Positions 8,921 through 19,277 of a stretch of 64,000 bases of DNA are shown one piece after another. Below the pieces are notes generated by a model. The model saw only the letters and a program-made list of their open reading frames with translations. It ran no database searches and had not been told where the DNA came from. Position numbers and translations under genes: made by a program. Within the stretch, counting starts at the first letter, position 1. The number at the start of each line of letters is the position of its first letter. This DNA is from Tritrichomonas musculus (Eukaryota > Parabasalia > Tritrichomonadida > Tritrichomonadidae): assembly GCA_039105265.1 (NCBI GenBank), contig JAPFFF010000006.1, positions 5,642,001-5,706,000 of the forward strand. Direction: 5' to 3'.

Positions 8921-9652
8921 ATGGATAAGTCTTCAATGAGCAAAGAAAAAGAAAATAACCAAAAATTAGATTTTGCCACAGATAACGAAGAAGCCTTTGA
9001 TGATCATTTATTTGATTTTTCCAAAAAGATTGATTGCAATAAAAATACAATCTTTAATGAAATTTCAGCTAATAATATGGAAAACCAAACAAAAAATGAT
9101 AGGGAAAATGTAATTAGAATGGATGATGAAAAATCTTCTCTCGATCAAAATGAAATTTGTTGTGAACAATATTATCTTAATGAAAGTAATCAAAAAATAT
9201 GCCAAGAAAATGAAAAAAATGATCTTAAGAGTTCGTATTTAGAAGTTAAGCCGAACATTACAAAAGATGATTTTAAAAATATTATTGTTTCGAAAAAAAA
9301 TGTTTTAAGCCAAAAAATGAGGGGATTCCCACATTATTTTATTAATATTTCAAATAATTCCAATTATAGAATATATGACTATTTATTTCAAATAACCGGA
9401 GCATATCTTACCCAAAACGAGCTTATTTATCTAAGAAAAAATCTTTTTTATCAAGTAATGCCCCCAATGATACGAGATGAGCAAAGAAGCAAGATTAAAA
9501 ATATTGAATGTTTTGAAGCATATCACAATGAAATCATTCCAATATTACAAATGCCAAATATTCAATTTTTAATTCAAAACCTCATTTTTAATCGAAGAAA
9601 TCATAATCAAAAAATTGATATACTGTTTAATGTTCATGACTTGCACAAATAG
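8921..9652 (+). CDS. Hypothetical acidic protein
   Basis: A 243-residue frame opens at MDKSSMSKEKENNQKLDF. The first roughly 125 residues are polar, rich in Asn, Asp, Glu and Lys, and look disordered. From about residue 130 the sequence becomes more structured and aromatic: RGFPHYFINISNNSNYRIYD, QITGAYLTQNELIYLRKNLF, then a C-terminal stretch ending FNVHDLHK. This two-part layout resembles a regulatory tail plus a small globular domain, but I recognise no family. It is isolated, with more than 1 kb of non-coding DNA on each side. There is no signal peptide or membrane segment. It is probably a real gene because the C-terminal half has balanced, protein-like composition. Confidence 0.55.
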   Translation: MDKSSMSKEKENNQKLDFATDNEEAFDDHLFDFSKKIDCNKNTIFNEISANNMENQTKNDRENVIRMDDEKSSLDQNEICCEQYYLNESNQKICQENEKNDLKSSYLEVKPNITKDDFKNIIVSKKNVLSQKMRGFPHYFINISNNSNYRIYDYLFQITGAYLTQNELIYLRKNLFYQVMPPMIRDEQRSKIKNIECFEAYHNEIIPILQMPNIQFLIQNLIFNRRNHNQKIDILFNVHDLHK

Positions 9653-11598
9653 CGATATCAAATGTTTGTGTTTTTTAATTTAGTTTCGTATTTTGTTTTT
9701 AATAATTCTTATTTTTTATTAATGTCAATTTAAGTAAATTCTTGAAACTTTTGTTTTTTATTTTAATATTCATTTGCTACATGAGCATGCTCAGTGTATA
9801 TCAATAGAATTATGGTAGATAATAATTATATGAAAATGTAGATTTTGATAATTTTGGCAGACGTTTTAAGAACTATAATAAATCAATCTTGATGAATATT
9901 CTTTTTTAATAAAGCGATTTAAATATTATTAATAATGCATTGCATGCAATTGTATTTTTTTTGGACTATTATGTTTAATGTATTCATATATCTCTATCGA
10001 ATTGAATAAGGTATTTATCTTACAAAATCATTTTAAAAAGCATTATTAATGAATACGAATCCTGAAAATCAAAATGACTTGAGAGTCACTTAACTTTTGC
10101 ATTCAATTTAAGAATGAGTTTTTTTCATTCAAAAAGGATAAATTTAGCCAATGTCATCAGTAATATTTCAAAATGGTATTTGCATCGAGTGTTATGATCA
10201 TATTTCACAAAATATGGTATAAATTGAAGTCATAATTACAATCATATTATTAAAAAATAGAATTTGCATTTTTCTTTTATGTGTCAAAATAAAAATGCAT
10301 TATTCAATCTATTCATTAATTCATTGTATACGAGCAAAATTAATATTGATGATTTTGTATCATCCAAAAAAAAAAAAATAATTAAAATATAATGAACGTG
10401 AAGTGAAATTTTGGTTTTGAGATTATTGCATTGAAAAATATATGTCAATTTTGAATATTCACTCAAAGCACTACCTATTTGATGAATTCAATATTTTGTT
10501 TATTTATCCAAGAATAAAAAAAAATATCCATTTATGCACTTCATATATGTGCTTCTCATTTGTAAAGCGAAACTTGCATTACGTATATAAAAGTAATACA
10601 ATACTTTGATCATTAAAATAATTGTTTTAATATATAAATTTGTAATTCACATCAATTAAGTCAAATGAATAAGTTTCAGTGATATTGCTTTTAAAGATTA
10701 AAAATTACAAATTAATTTGGCCTTTAATGGTGAATTTTTTTTTATTTGGTAAAACTTTTTTGGTGATTGCTAATAATGGATTATATATGAATATTGCTTT
10801 CTGATTCTAAATAGGAGCATCAGGTTTCTTGTTTGATAAAATTTGGCATCGCATTTATTTTTTATTAATTAAATTAAAGATTTTTTTGTCATGATTTAAC
10901 TTTTTTGTTTTATTTTTGCCGTAATTCAATATAAAGATATGTAAAAATCTAATAAAATTGAGAAATTTGAAAATAATTCTAAATTTCAAAAAGATCTGAA
11001 CTTAATTTCCATAAAATTCGAAATTGGTCGAAGATAAATGGCGTATAATTCCAGTATTTTATTGATAAATGGTATCCTTCTTTGTTTATAAAAAACATTT
11101 TCAAATAATTTTTGCTTACTGCATATTGTAAAAAAATAATTCCAATATTCTGCAAAAAAATTAGTTATATACGTGTTATTGTGGCGGATTTTAAGGCATC
11201 ATTAGGTTAAATTTTGCATCATGGCTTAATTATAAATAATAAATAAATTGAAAAGTTTATGAAAAAATTATTTATCAATTCACTTCATTTCTATATAAAC
11301 ACGTTTAATATAATATTTCTTTATAAATTTTTTTATATTGATATTAAATGATTTAACAGAGTATAAAATATTGAGTATATAAAATTTATTGTTTTATTCA
11401 AATTATATTTTATTTTAAAAAATTAAATATTAAAAAACTGTTATGAAAAAAAGATTATTTCATTTTTATATAGTAAAATAAAGTTATCAATTTTAAATTT
11501 TATTGGATTGAAATTTTTCAAAATTATCTCAAACATTATTAAAAAGTTTTTCTTTTTCATCCAATTTTTGTGAATTTTATCGGTCTGAACATTTCTAT
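9653..11598. other. Intergenic, no gene seen
   Basis: About 1.9 kb between the hypothetical gene and the adenosine-kinase-like gene. It is AT-rich with short homopolymers; frames here are short and of noise-like composition. The last 60 bases before 11599 contain T-rich tracts (TTTTTCTTTTTCATCC) and AAAAAGT, a context also seen before other genes in the window. Confidence 0.5.
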
Positions 11599-12672
11599 AT
11601 GTCGATTCTCTGTTTTTGTAACCCTCTTATTGACGCTACTATTGAAGTTGGACCTGAATATCTCCAAAAATGGAACCTTCGTAATGACGATGCTATTCTT
11701 GCAGACGAAAAATATCAGCCACTTGTTGAAGAAGTTGTTAATGACCCAAAGGTTTATATGACTGGTGGTGGATCTTGCCAAAACACACTTGTAATGGCTC
11801 AATGGATGCTCCAAGATAAAGGTACAACAGCAATTGTTGGTGCTGTTGGAGATGATCATAACAAAGAAATTCTTGAAAACCTCATGCAAAAGTCAGGTGT
11901 TAAATGCTTGTATCAAGTTCATAAAGGACAATATACTGGTTGTGGTATCATTCTTGTATGTGAAGGAAATCGATCAATTGTCGCGTCTGTTGCTGCAGCA
12001 GGAAACTTTAGCTTTGAAAATTGGGATACTCCAGAAGTTATTTCAGCTGTTCGTAACGCTAAAGTTGTGATGCTTTCAACATATTTCTTACGATCCTCGG
12101 ATAAAACTGGATTAGCTGTTGCTGTTGAATGTGGATATCATAACGTCCCACTTGCCATCACACTTTCATCATCATCAGCAATTCAATCTGAAGCTTGGCC
12201 AGCTACGTTGCAAATATTCCGCTTTTCATCAGTCGTTTTCGGAAATACAACAGAAATGGTTTGTATGGGTAAGATGCTCAAAATCCTTCCTGAAGAAGCT
12301 AAAGAAGAAGAAACCGATCTCAAGCAACTTACGAAAGATCTTGCGAATTGGAATAATCCACCGCAAAAGAGAATTATTGTCACTACAAATGGTGCAAAAG
12401 AAACAATTGCATGCGAATCAGGTTCAGAACCCGTTGTTAGAACACCGATGGCAATTGAAAAAGAAAAGATTGTTGATACAAATGGTGCAGGTGATTCTTT
12501 TGCAGGAGGTTTCCTTGCTTATTATATTCAAAAAGCTCCGCTTGCCAAATGTGTAGATGCAGGACACTATGCATCATTCTGGAATCTCCATGAACGTGGA
12601 TGCGCTGTACCAGCACAAAAGCCAGACTTTGATGGTGGAAGTGGTTTCTTCTCAAGATGCAATATCTATTAA
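11599..12672 (+). CDS. Adenosine kinase-like pfkB family sugar/nucleoside kinase
   Basis: At 357 residues it has the usual length for the ribokinase/pfkB fold. The N terminus CFCNPLIDATIEVGPEYL matches the 'GNPLLD' start of adenosine kinases. GGGSCQNTLVMAQWM (about 56-70) is the substrate lid region with the GGxxxNT signature. The C-terminal signature VDTNGAGDSFAGGFLAYY (about 292-309) holds the anion hole and the catalytic Asp of DTxGAGD. It should phosphorylate adenosine to AMP with ATP in the cytosol, a key salvage step because trichomonads cannot make purines de novo. The start at 11599 puts the strand-1 motif directly at the N terminus. Codon use is comparatively C- and G-rich for this window, as expected of a highly expressed gene. 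The kinase family is certain; adenosine rather than another sugar is probable. Confidence 0.9.
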   Translation: MSILCFCNPLIDATIEVGPEYLQKWNLRNDDAILADEKYQPLVEEVVNDPKVYMTGGGSCQNTLVMAQWMLQDKGTTAIVGAVGDDHNKEILENLMQKSGVKCLYQVHKGQYTGCGIILVCEGNRSIVASVAAAGNFSFENWDTPEVISAVRNAKVVMLSTYFLRSSDKTGLAVAVECGYHNVPLAITLSSSSAIQSEAWPATLQIFRFSSVVFGNTTEMVCMGKMLKILPEEAKEEETDLKQLTKDLANWNNPPQKRIIVTTNGAKETIACESGSEPVVRTPMAIEKEKIVDTNGAGDSFAGGFLAYYIQKAPLAKCVDAGHYASFWNLHERGCAVPAQKPDFDGGSGFFSRCNIY

Positions 12673-13018
12673 TTTTAGTAATAAACAAATGAATTAATTG
12701 ATAAATGAATATTTCTCATCCTTTTTATAAAATTATTTTATTGTTGCTTAAGGAGTTATTTTCGCTGTTTTGTTATATATAATATTTTATATTCGTAAAG
12801 ATAAAAGCTAAACAAAAAATGAATGCCTAACAGTTTCCTTTGAAATTTTAATCTTTATGCTATCTTAATAAATAAATAGTAAATATAAAAAATAATATAA
12901 ATATTATTTGTAATAGTATCAATAACACTTTAAATATGTATTATATTGTTAAAATATCATTAATATTAATAAGAATATAAGTTTTAAAGAATATCGATAT
13001 GTTAGTTTAAAAAAATTA

Positions 13019-13522
13019 ATGAGTGAAAAACATGAAATTGCTATAAGAGAGAGAAGCGTATCTCGATCTCCAACCCCTAGAAAATCGGTAACTCCTGTAA
13101 ATGGAGCCCAAAAAGGAAAAGGTGAATCTCAATTTAATCTTTATTTCGAATTAATTGCGAAAATAATCTTTTTAGTAATTGCGATATATTTAATTTTCTT
13201 AGTATTTAATAGCATTTCAAATGATGTTTTGTTGGAAATTAAAAATCAAAATGAGCAATATTTGTCCTATATTGAAGAAAGCAAAAAAGCATACGAAGAT
13301 AATCAATGCAAGTATCATAAATTTGAAGCGCTTGAAGCTGAATGTAAAAGATTAGAAACTATTATAAACAAACCACCACCTGAAATAGGTAAGTCCAAAG
13401 TTGCAGTTAGATATTTTGCTACTTTAATTAACGAGTTGATTAATCCTCTTTCTCCAAAAACTGTTATTTTATTTGTTTTGATCATTGTTCTTATTGTTTG
13501 GATTCCAAAATTCTTTTTATAA
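13019..13522 (+). CDS. Brr6/Brl1-like nuclear envelope protein
   Basis: At 167 residues, it has a basic Ser-Pro N terminus (RSVSRSPTPRKS), membrane segment 1 at about 42-64, a lumenal region, and membrane segment 2 at about 148-165. The lumenal part resembles the Brr6_like_C_C domain: two Cys (97 and 109), then GKSKVAVRYFATLINELINP and the LSPKTVIL entry into the second membrane helix, like the 'GRAKVSAETFAEIINSFVEPISYKTM' pattern I recall. Canonical members have four Cys in two disulphides; only two are evident here. Brr6/Brl1 proteins sit in the nuclear envelope and assist pore-complex assembly in organisms with closed mitosis, which trichomonads have. Start chosen at the only upstream Met. 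The assignment rests on the motif and topology. Confidence 0.65.
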   Translation: MSEKHEIAIRERSVSRSPTPRKSVTPVNGAQKGKGESQFNLYFELIAKIIFLVIAIYLIFLVFNSISNDVLLEIKNQNEQYLSYIEESKKAYEDNQCKYHKFEALEAECKRLETIINKPPPEIGKSKVAVRYFATLINELINPLSPKTVILFVLIIVLIVWIPKFFL

Positions 13523-13546
13523 ATTCCTTTTTTTTCAACCTTATTT

Positions 13547-13690
13547 TTACGTAAACGCAACTTTCTGCTTTTGATCATGGTCAGCAGCAAATTTAATCAT
13601 TTTATCACAAGCCTTAATACTTTTTTTCAATTGAAATAATGCATTTTCTATATTACCTTTTAGTTTTACTTGCAAAATTGTAAATACTAT
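13547..13690 (-). pseudogene. Short gene remnant on the minus strand
   Basis: Only 25 bp after the Brr6-like gene, the minus strand holds a 48-codon open stretch without a Met start and with clearly protein-like composition: NIENALFQLKKSIKACDKMI followed by KFAADHDQKQKVAFT and a stop. It is helical and charged. It looks like the C-terminal end of a lost gene, or a terminal exon. I cannot name the family. Confidence 0.4.
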
Positions 13691-14007
13691 TTATAAATAA
13701 TTATGTTACAAGTTAATTTTTGTTAATTTTCAATATTTTATTATCAAGTGAATTAGATCAACAAATTAGTTATATTTGTTTTTCAAAGTTCTATAAATTA
13801 TGCTTTTATATTTTTAACTGCACTTGGTTTAGGAAATGATCATTTTAGTGTTCTTTGTTTAATTCTCAAAAAATGATTTTGTTTATACCAAACATGTTTC
13901 GCCTGAAATATAATTATATCTCTGGATAAATATTTTTTTATTGAGTAATTCAAATTATATAAAAAAGCATTAAAAAAATAAATTGTAAATATAAATATAA
14001 TCTTTAT

Positions 14008-14478
14008 TTAAATAGATTCCCGTTGAAGACAATTTTTAGTAACTTGTTCACGCACAGTTGCTTCGAATTTTTGAGGATCAGACTTCATCATTGTTGCAGC
14101 TGCAATATTTAATTGGTCATTTGGATTTGGTTGCCGTAAAGCGAGAATTATTTCTTCTATAATCTGTCTAATATTAACTGTTCCATTAAATGATCTCCTT
14201 AAAGAAACAACGCATATGGCGCCATGATTATCAATATTAGGATGAAAAATAGGTGTTTTCATTGTAACCCGCGGAGCATGAAATGGATAACCGTTATCAA
14301 ATGAAAAATGTACTTCAAATATATCATCATGGTATATTGAATCTTCTGGAGCTGTAATTTCTACATTCATTTCGTTAATAGAATTTTCTGGCCAAGTAAC
14401 ATTGACATCTGGAATTGGATCCAACAGCAATTGTTTTCTCTCTTTCAGTAAACGAACTCTTCGATTCTGGGCAGACAT
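14008..14478 (-). CDS. Ubiquitin-conjugating enzyme E2
   Basis: At 156 residues it is a bare UBC fold. Helix 1 is RRVRLLKERKQLL. The strand region holds FEVHFSFDNGYPFHAPRVTM with the YPF-P signature. The active site is FHPNIDNHGAICVVSL with HPN at 79-81 and the catalytic Cys at about 89. The C-terminal helices include LALRQPNPNDQLN. E2s accept ubiquitin or a ubiquitin-like protein as a thioester and pass it to substrates with an E3. The PNPNDQLN segment and overall pattern suggest the UBE2D/UBE2M-like group, but the residues after the Cys (VVSLRRSFNG) are unusual, so the modifier served is open. The end of the protein, QVTKNCLQRESI, has an extra Cys near the C terminus. Confidence 0.9.
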   Translation of the reverse strand: MSAQNRRVRLLKERKQLLLDPIPDVNVTWPENSINEMNVEITAPEDSIYHDDIFEVHFSFDNGYPFHAPRVTMKTPIFHPNIDNHGAICVVSLRRSFNGTVNIRQIIEEIILALRQPNPNDQLNIAAATMMKSDPQKFEATVREQVTKNCLQRESI

Positions 14479-14880
14479 TTTGAATGAGAAAATTTTATAT
14501 CAGACAAAATTTTCTTTGAAAAAATATCATTTCAAATTGAACGGAAAATGAGATTACAAGCATGATGTATTGTGCTATCATCTTTTTAATGAAATATTAA
14601 AAGCAACTCTAATATATTTTTGATATCTTCTTTCATTTACATCAAAATTTCTAATTTGATTTTGAATGTTAAGTTAAAATAAGTATGAATATCACATTTT
14701 TCTGATATTTTACTTAGTTTTAATCATATTCTTCTCATTAAATTTATAGAAATTCAATTTTGTCATAAGATATAATCATTTATGTATTTCGATCATTATT
14801 TTATCGAGAAATTGAATTTTGAAGTTCAAAATTGTTGAGTTTTAACAAAAATTGAGAGCGAAAATCACACAGAATCAAAG

Positions 14881-17619
14881 ATGTCTCAGCAAGGAAAGCA
14901 AAAAGATGAAGAAAGTAACGCCCATGAGAAATCTGATCAAATGACATTGAAAGATGTACCTTCTCTTTTTTATGACTCGCCAACTCCAGAATCTTGTATT
15001 TTAACAATATTATCAGAATTGCCACCTATTTTTGATGAAACTTTTGATGACGCTTTGCTAAAAAAAATTGAATTAGCGGAATCAAGTATAACAATTGTGG
15101 CCGAACATTTAACACATGATGTACTTTCATCCCAACAACAAATATTTGATGCGACGAACACGTTTATATCATTAAATGACAATATTTTTGAATCTTCAAA
15201 TTTTATTCATTCGATCCGTGATCAAGTTTTAAATGTTCGAGAACAAACCTTAACGCCAATTTTAAATATATTAAAATATGTTCGAGATTTACGACGTGAT
15301 ACGAAATCTTTGACTGTACTTCATTTTATACGATGTATTACATTGATTTTTGATGCACTTAACTCCTCAAACTTAGTGTGGGCATCTTATACATTATTAC
15401 AAATTCAATATTTACTTTACAAAGAGAAATCTATTTATTCCCTTCAACTTTTTGATTCATTTATTGGTTTTACATTTACTCCACTTCCCACTAACGTTTT
15501 ATCTAATAACATACCAATACAAATTACAATAGGAGAATTAAAGAAAGTTAAATGCATCAAGAACATGATTTCTGATATCATTTCTTTTTCACCTGTTTTA
15601 ATGTCTAAAATGGATCGTCAACTAATATCTGACCTATCTTCTAACGGATCACCTTTTGAAAACAGTAAATATAGTGTCATTGTTGTTTCATATTGCTTAA
15701 TTAACGACCACCCTCCAATTGCCAAAGTATTGTTTGACAAATCAACCAAAATTATTCGTCAGCAATCAATAGCTTACTTTGAAACGAAAAGTAACGATCT
15801 TCAAACGTTATTCAGGTTTATGGAAAATGCATGTTCCATTATTGAAAATTTCTCTCATTTTATTAAATTCCATAATAATCATCAAACATTTGGAAGCATC
15901 GTAAGTGAACTTCCAATTGACATTGACGTCGCTCTCCTAGAAAAATTACCACCTGATAAGGACATGATTGAAAAAGTTAAAGGAATTGAGAACGATTTTA
16001 ATACATATTTCACGCAATTATCAAATGTGGCTGAATCAAATGTTCTTCAATTTTTATCCAGACTCAAAATAGCAACACTTGATGCGCTTTCCTTTATTCA
16101 ACTTGTTCGAGCACTCAAAGAATTCAATTCTTTTGTTAAATGTAGCGGATTGAACGATTGGATATCAATAACTACTGACAGTTTTCTCAAAAATTATTCT
16201 TCAGTTAGTACAACCTCGGTTAAAAAGGCAGTTGCCTCTGATAGTTGGGTGCCAACACAAACAGAAGATGGATTTATTCAACTTGTCCAAACAATGCCAA
16301 ACCGGCCAAATAAAGCCTCAAAACAAGATGAGTCTAATGAGAGAGAGCAAAATGATAAAAGCATATTAAAGAATCAAAATGATACAGATAATGACATCGA
16401 ATGTACATTTAACTTTAATAATAGCTATAAAGACAAGGCTTTTAGTGCTTTCGCTTCATCATCAGCAATCACGACCGTTAGAGTTGTTCATTCCTTGATT
16501 TGTTTATCAATGGAGCTTGATTCAGATACGTGTTTAAATCTCATTGTTCAAGTTTCAATTTATTTTGTAACTTGCGTAATGAGCATTTTCTCAAACCCAC
16601 AACATATTTTTATTGAAAACAATAATAGTAGCAACGACAATGAAATGATACTCAATCCTAATTTCATTCTTTTCCTTGTGCCCGAGTTTTCGAACGCAGT
16701 CAATCAAATGCTTCGCTTATTAAACGATTGCACGAATATCAGTAAAAATGCAAATTCTAAATCAAAAGATAACAGTAGTAATTCGTTGTTTTCTCTATCA
16801 CAATCATTTTCACAGCTTGTATTTCAGCCAACATCATCTAATCTTCCAAACAGTAATGAAGCCCAACTTATGCAAATGGTGACTGCAACTGATGGTCTCG
16901 AACTTCTTCTTTGGTATTTGAATGGAATCCGAGATAATATAATTAAAAGATCCAAAACAAAGAAAGGTGCATTGTCTCGTAGTAATACACAATATTTGGC
17001 AGAGAGAGTCAATCTATTTTACAAATACGTTGTTGATATCGTAATTCCAAGTTTTATGAAAAACATGAGTGCCATTGTCATGAAAAACAGCGGATTTTTA
17101 CAAATTAAAAACTTAAAACATCAGCTTCAATCTTCTACATGGGATCTTGATGAAGTAACAATTGAATATCATCCTTTTGTTTCCCTTGCTAAAAAAGCAT
17201 TTGATCGTCTTGATCAAACCTTGATGAATCTTCAATTAAAAAGAAGTATCATGAATGACATTTATATTGGTACTTGGGCTTACTTGTCTCAAGAGTTAAT
17301 TTCGGCATTTGCAAATGTTCGAAATTGCAACAGTTTTGGTCGGACTTTAATGGCTGCCGATACTAAAAAGATTGGTGAATTGTTCCAAAGCGTGTCTAAA
17401 ATTGAGGCAAACACGTCTTTGGTACTTGAATACGTAAATGCATTCTTCTTTCAAGTTAACGAGTTTTCTAAATGGATTGAAAGAGCTCCTGGAAGGTTTA
17501 AACAAAAGCATATCGTGGCTCTTGTTAAAACTGGGTTGAATATAAAATTATCTTCAACTGATTCAAAGGCATTGTTGGCAAAAATTGAATCAAGATATGC
17601 TGCCTCTTTACGTGTATAG
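14881..17619 (+). CDS. VPS50: Syndetin/VPS50 (CCDC132) subunit of the EARP tethering complex
   Basis: At 912 residues it is the right size for VPS50 (human about 960). The N-terminal third holds the amphipathic helices typical of GARP/EARP subunits (LSSQQQIFDATNTFISLNDN, then VREQTLTPILNILKYVRDLR). The C-terminal domain matches syndetin: STWDLDEVTIEYHPFVSLAK, then SAFANVRNCNSFGRTLMAAD, EYVNAFFFQVNEFSKWI and FKQKHIVALVKTGLNIKL, parallel to human 'NWDIKDI', 'GYANVKKCTNEGRALMQLD', 'ETYIKAYYL' and 'LVNVCLGSHI'. EARP (VPS50 with VPS51, 52, 53) tethers endosomal recycling vesicles. A Ser/Asn-rich disordered insert lies at about 595-660. Start chosen at the first Met. The partner subunits are not in this window. 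Confidence 0.88.
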   Translation: MSQQGKQKDEESNAHEKSDQMTLKDVPSLFYDSPTPESCILTILSELPPIFDETFDDALLKKIELAESSITIVAEHLTHDVLSSQQQIFDATNTFISLNDNIFESSNFIHSIRDQVLNVREQTLTPILNILKYVRDLRRDTKSLTVLHFIRCITLIFDALNSSNLVWASYTLLQIQYLLYKEKSIYSLQLFDSFIGFTFTPLPTNVLSNNIPIQITIGELKKVKCIKNMISDIISFSPVLMSKMDRQLISDLSSNGSPFENSKYSVIVVSYCLINDHPPIAKVLFDKSTKIIRQQSIAYFETKSNDLQTLFRFMENACSIIENFSHFIKFHNNHQTFGSIVSELPIDIDVALLEKLPPDKDMIEKVKGIENDFNTYFTQLSNVAESNVLQFLSRLKIATLDALSFIQLVRALKEFNSFVKCSGLNDWISITTDSFLKNYSSVSTTSVKKAVASDSWVPTQTEDGFIQLVQTMPNRPNKASKQDESNEREQNDKSILKNQNDTDNDIECTFNFNNSYKDKAFSAFASSSAITTVRVVHSLICLSMELDSDTCLNLIVQVSIYFVTCVMSIFSNPQHIFIENNNSSNDNEMILNPNFILFLVPEFSNAVNQMLRLLNDCTNISKNANSKSKDNSSNSLFSLSQSFSQLVFQPTSSNLPNSNEAQLMQMVTATDGLELLLWYLNGIRDNIIKRSKTKKGALSRSNTQYLAERVNLFYKYVVDIVIPSFMKNMSAIVMKNSGFLQIKNLKHQLQSSTWDLDEVTIEYHPFVSLAKKAFDRLDQTLMNLQLKRSIMNDIYIGTWAYLSQELISAFANVRNCNSFGRTLMAADTKKIGELFQSVSKIEANTSLVLEYVNAFFFQVNEFSKWIERAPGRFKQKHIVALVKTGLNIKLSSTDSKALLAKIESRYAASLRV

Positions 17620-18032
17620 ATTGTTTTATATATATAAATATATGTTTATTTGTTAATATTTGATTTAAGTGGGGGTTTTTTTTTTTTTATCTTTAAGATT
17701 ATTAAAGTACCAAAAAAATTTAAAAAAAAAAATAAGATAGAAATTATATTTAATAGTTGTTTCTATCTCATATGCGCAGTTGTATAAAAGTAAAATTATG
17801 AAAATTCATTTCTGATAGAAATTAAATTATATGATTTCATGAAATAGGCATTTTTTCATATCTGATAATGTATTGATTTGTAGGAACTTTTAAATTCCTT
17901 GGTTAATCAAGATAATATTTTTTCTTAAATCTTAAAAAAAAACAAAATTTAAAATATATAATTTTTAATAATAAGGTTAAAAATAATTTGATGGACTGTA
18001 TCTTAAATGAACTACAAAAAATATAGAATAAA

Positions 18033-19277
18033 TTATTTTATATTATTAGTGAAATCGCAAGAGAAGTTCTCAAATTCAGCCATATGAGGTGTAGTTTCTT
18101 TATCACTATTTCCGTCATCATCTTTTGAAATTGCAATTAAATTCAATCTTTCAATAATTTGTTTATGATAAACTTTATTCCAATCAAGATTTTCAAAGAA
18201 TGGATCAATTTTGATTTGATCGAACGTAAGCCTTTCTTCTGGATTTTTTCTCAATAATTTTTGAATTAAATCAGTAATTTGCTTTTCAGCCGGTTTAGGA
18301 AATGTTAATTCTTTGTGTAGTATGTTATCAAACGTCTTTGCTTGGGTTTTATCCTCAAAAGGATGTGAAAAATAAACCATATTGTAGAGGAAGCATCCAA
18401 GAAACCATATAAGTGATTTGTAATCAGTTTGTTGTTTATCAATATATTCAGGAGTAAATTCAGGAAAATCTAAAGTTAAATTATCCGAAAATTCATTAGG
18501 CTCTGTGTAAATTACAAGTTTTATATGACCATTACTATCAAGTAATACATTATCTGGTTTTAGTAAATTTGGATGTTTAACATATTTTGATAAATGCTCT
18601 AAGGCAAGAGTGAGTTCAGCAGCATATAACCTTATATAATCTAATTTAGGTTGGCCAAGTTTTTCCAATCTAAATAAAAGTTTACCGCCTTTTGGATATT
18701 CGTATCCTAAAAAATATTTAGGTTCATTGTGAATTGTAAAGCAAAGATTGATTATAAAAGGATGATTTGGTAATGTTGTTAAATAAGATTCATATTGAAG
18801 AGTTTGCTCTGAGATTATGTTCAGTTTCTTTTTACGGATTGTTTTTAAAATATAAATTTGATTATCAAATAATAATTGTGCTTTAATTATCTTTCCAAAG
18901 TGGTTTTTATCTAATACTTCTAAAATCTGAAGATCGTTTTGAGAATATGTTGAATATTTGCATCCAGCCAAAGTAAAGAATAACGAAAAAATATATTCAG
19001 TTTGTCCTTTAATGACATATTTTTTATCTTCTACTTCAATAACAATGGTTGATTGATCACGTTTGCCTATAAAAGCAATGTTTGTTGAATTATTAATGAA
19101 AACTTCTTCTGTTGATTCTGTGGATACTATATTTAGAGTTTTTCCAATAACAAAATAAGTTTTGTCAAGTATCTTCCATTGTTCTTCTGGTATATCAAGC
19201 GTCATGCAAATTATTAATTGTATGGGTGAAAAAACGATAAAATTATCGTCATTCAGAGGTGCGAGAGCTGAAAACAT
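18033..19277 (-). CDS. AGC-type pseudokinase with N-terminal PH-like region
   Basis: The 414 residues divide into a beta-rich PH-like N-terminal part (about 1-105) and an AGC-kinase-like domain (about 115-365) with a short acidic tail. The order of elements is that of Akt/PKA relatives: VAIK-type Lys in YILKTIRKKK (about 145), an Akt-like GGKLLFRL hinge region, YAAELTLALEHL, KPDNVLLDSNGHIKL, DYKSLIWFLGCFLYNMVY, and LLRKNPEERL at the end. Catalytic residues are missing: the glycine loop reads LDKNHFGK, the HRD Asp is Asn (KHPNLLKPDN), and DFG is replaced near VIYTEPN. It should be inactive and act as a scaffold or allosteric partner. Large sets of such degenerate AGC kinases are typical of trichomonads. 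Its start codon lies in a GC-richer patch copied near 19910. Confidence 0.8.
   Translation of the reverse strand: MFSALAPLNDDNFIVFSPIQLIICMTLDIPEEQWKILDKTYFVIGKTLNIVSTESTEEVFINNSTNIAFIGKRDQSTIVIEVEDKKYVIKGQTEYIFSLFFTLAGCKYSTYSQNDLQILEVLDKNHFGKIIKAQLLFDNQIYILKTIRKKKLNIISEQTLQYESYLTTLPNHPFIINLCFTIHNEPKYFLGYEYPKGGKLLFRLEKLGQPKLDYIRLYAAELTLALEHLSKYVKHPNLLKPDNVLLDSNGHIKLVIYTEPNEFSDNLTLDFPEFTPEYIDKQQTDYKSLIWFLGCFLYNMVYFSHPFEDKTQAKTFDNILHKELTFPKPAEKQITDLIQKLLRKNPEERLTFDQIKIDPFFENLDWNKVYHKQIIERLNLIAISKDDDGNSDKETTPHMAEFENFSCDFTNNIK

Noticed and set aside
12119-12556. 145-codon frame inside the adenosine-kinase-like gene
   Set aside because: Shadow frame of a well-supported gene; the same holds for 11834-12070 and the minus-strand frames at 11557-11889, 12183-12383 and 12437-12688.
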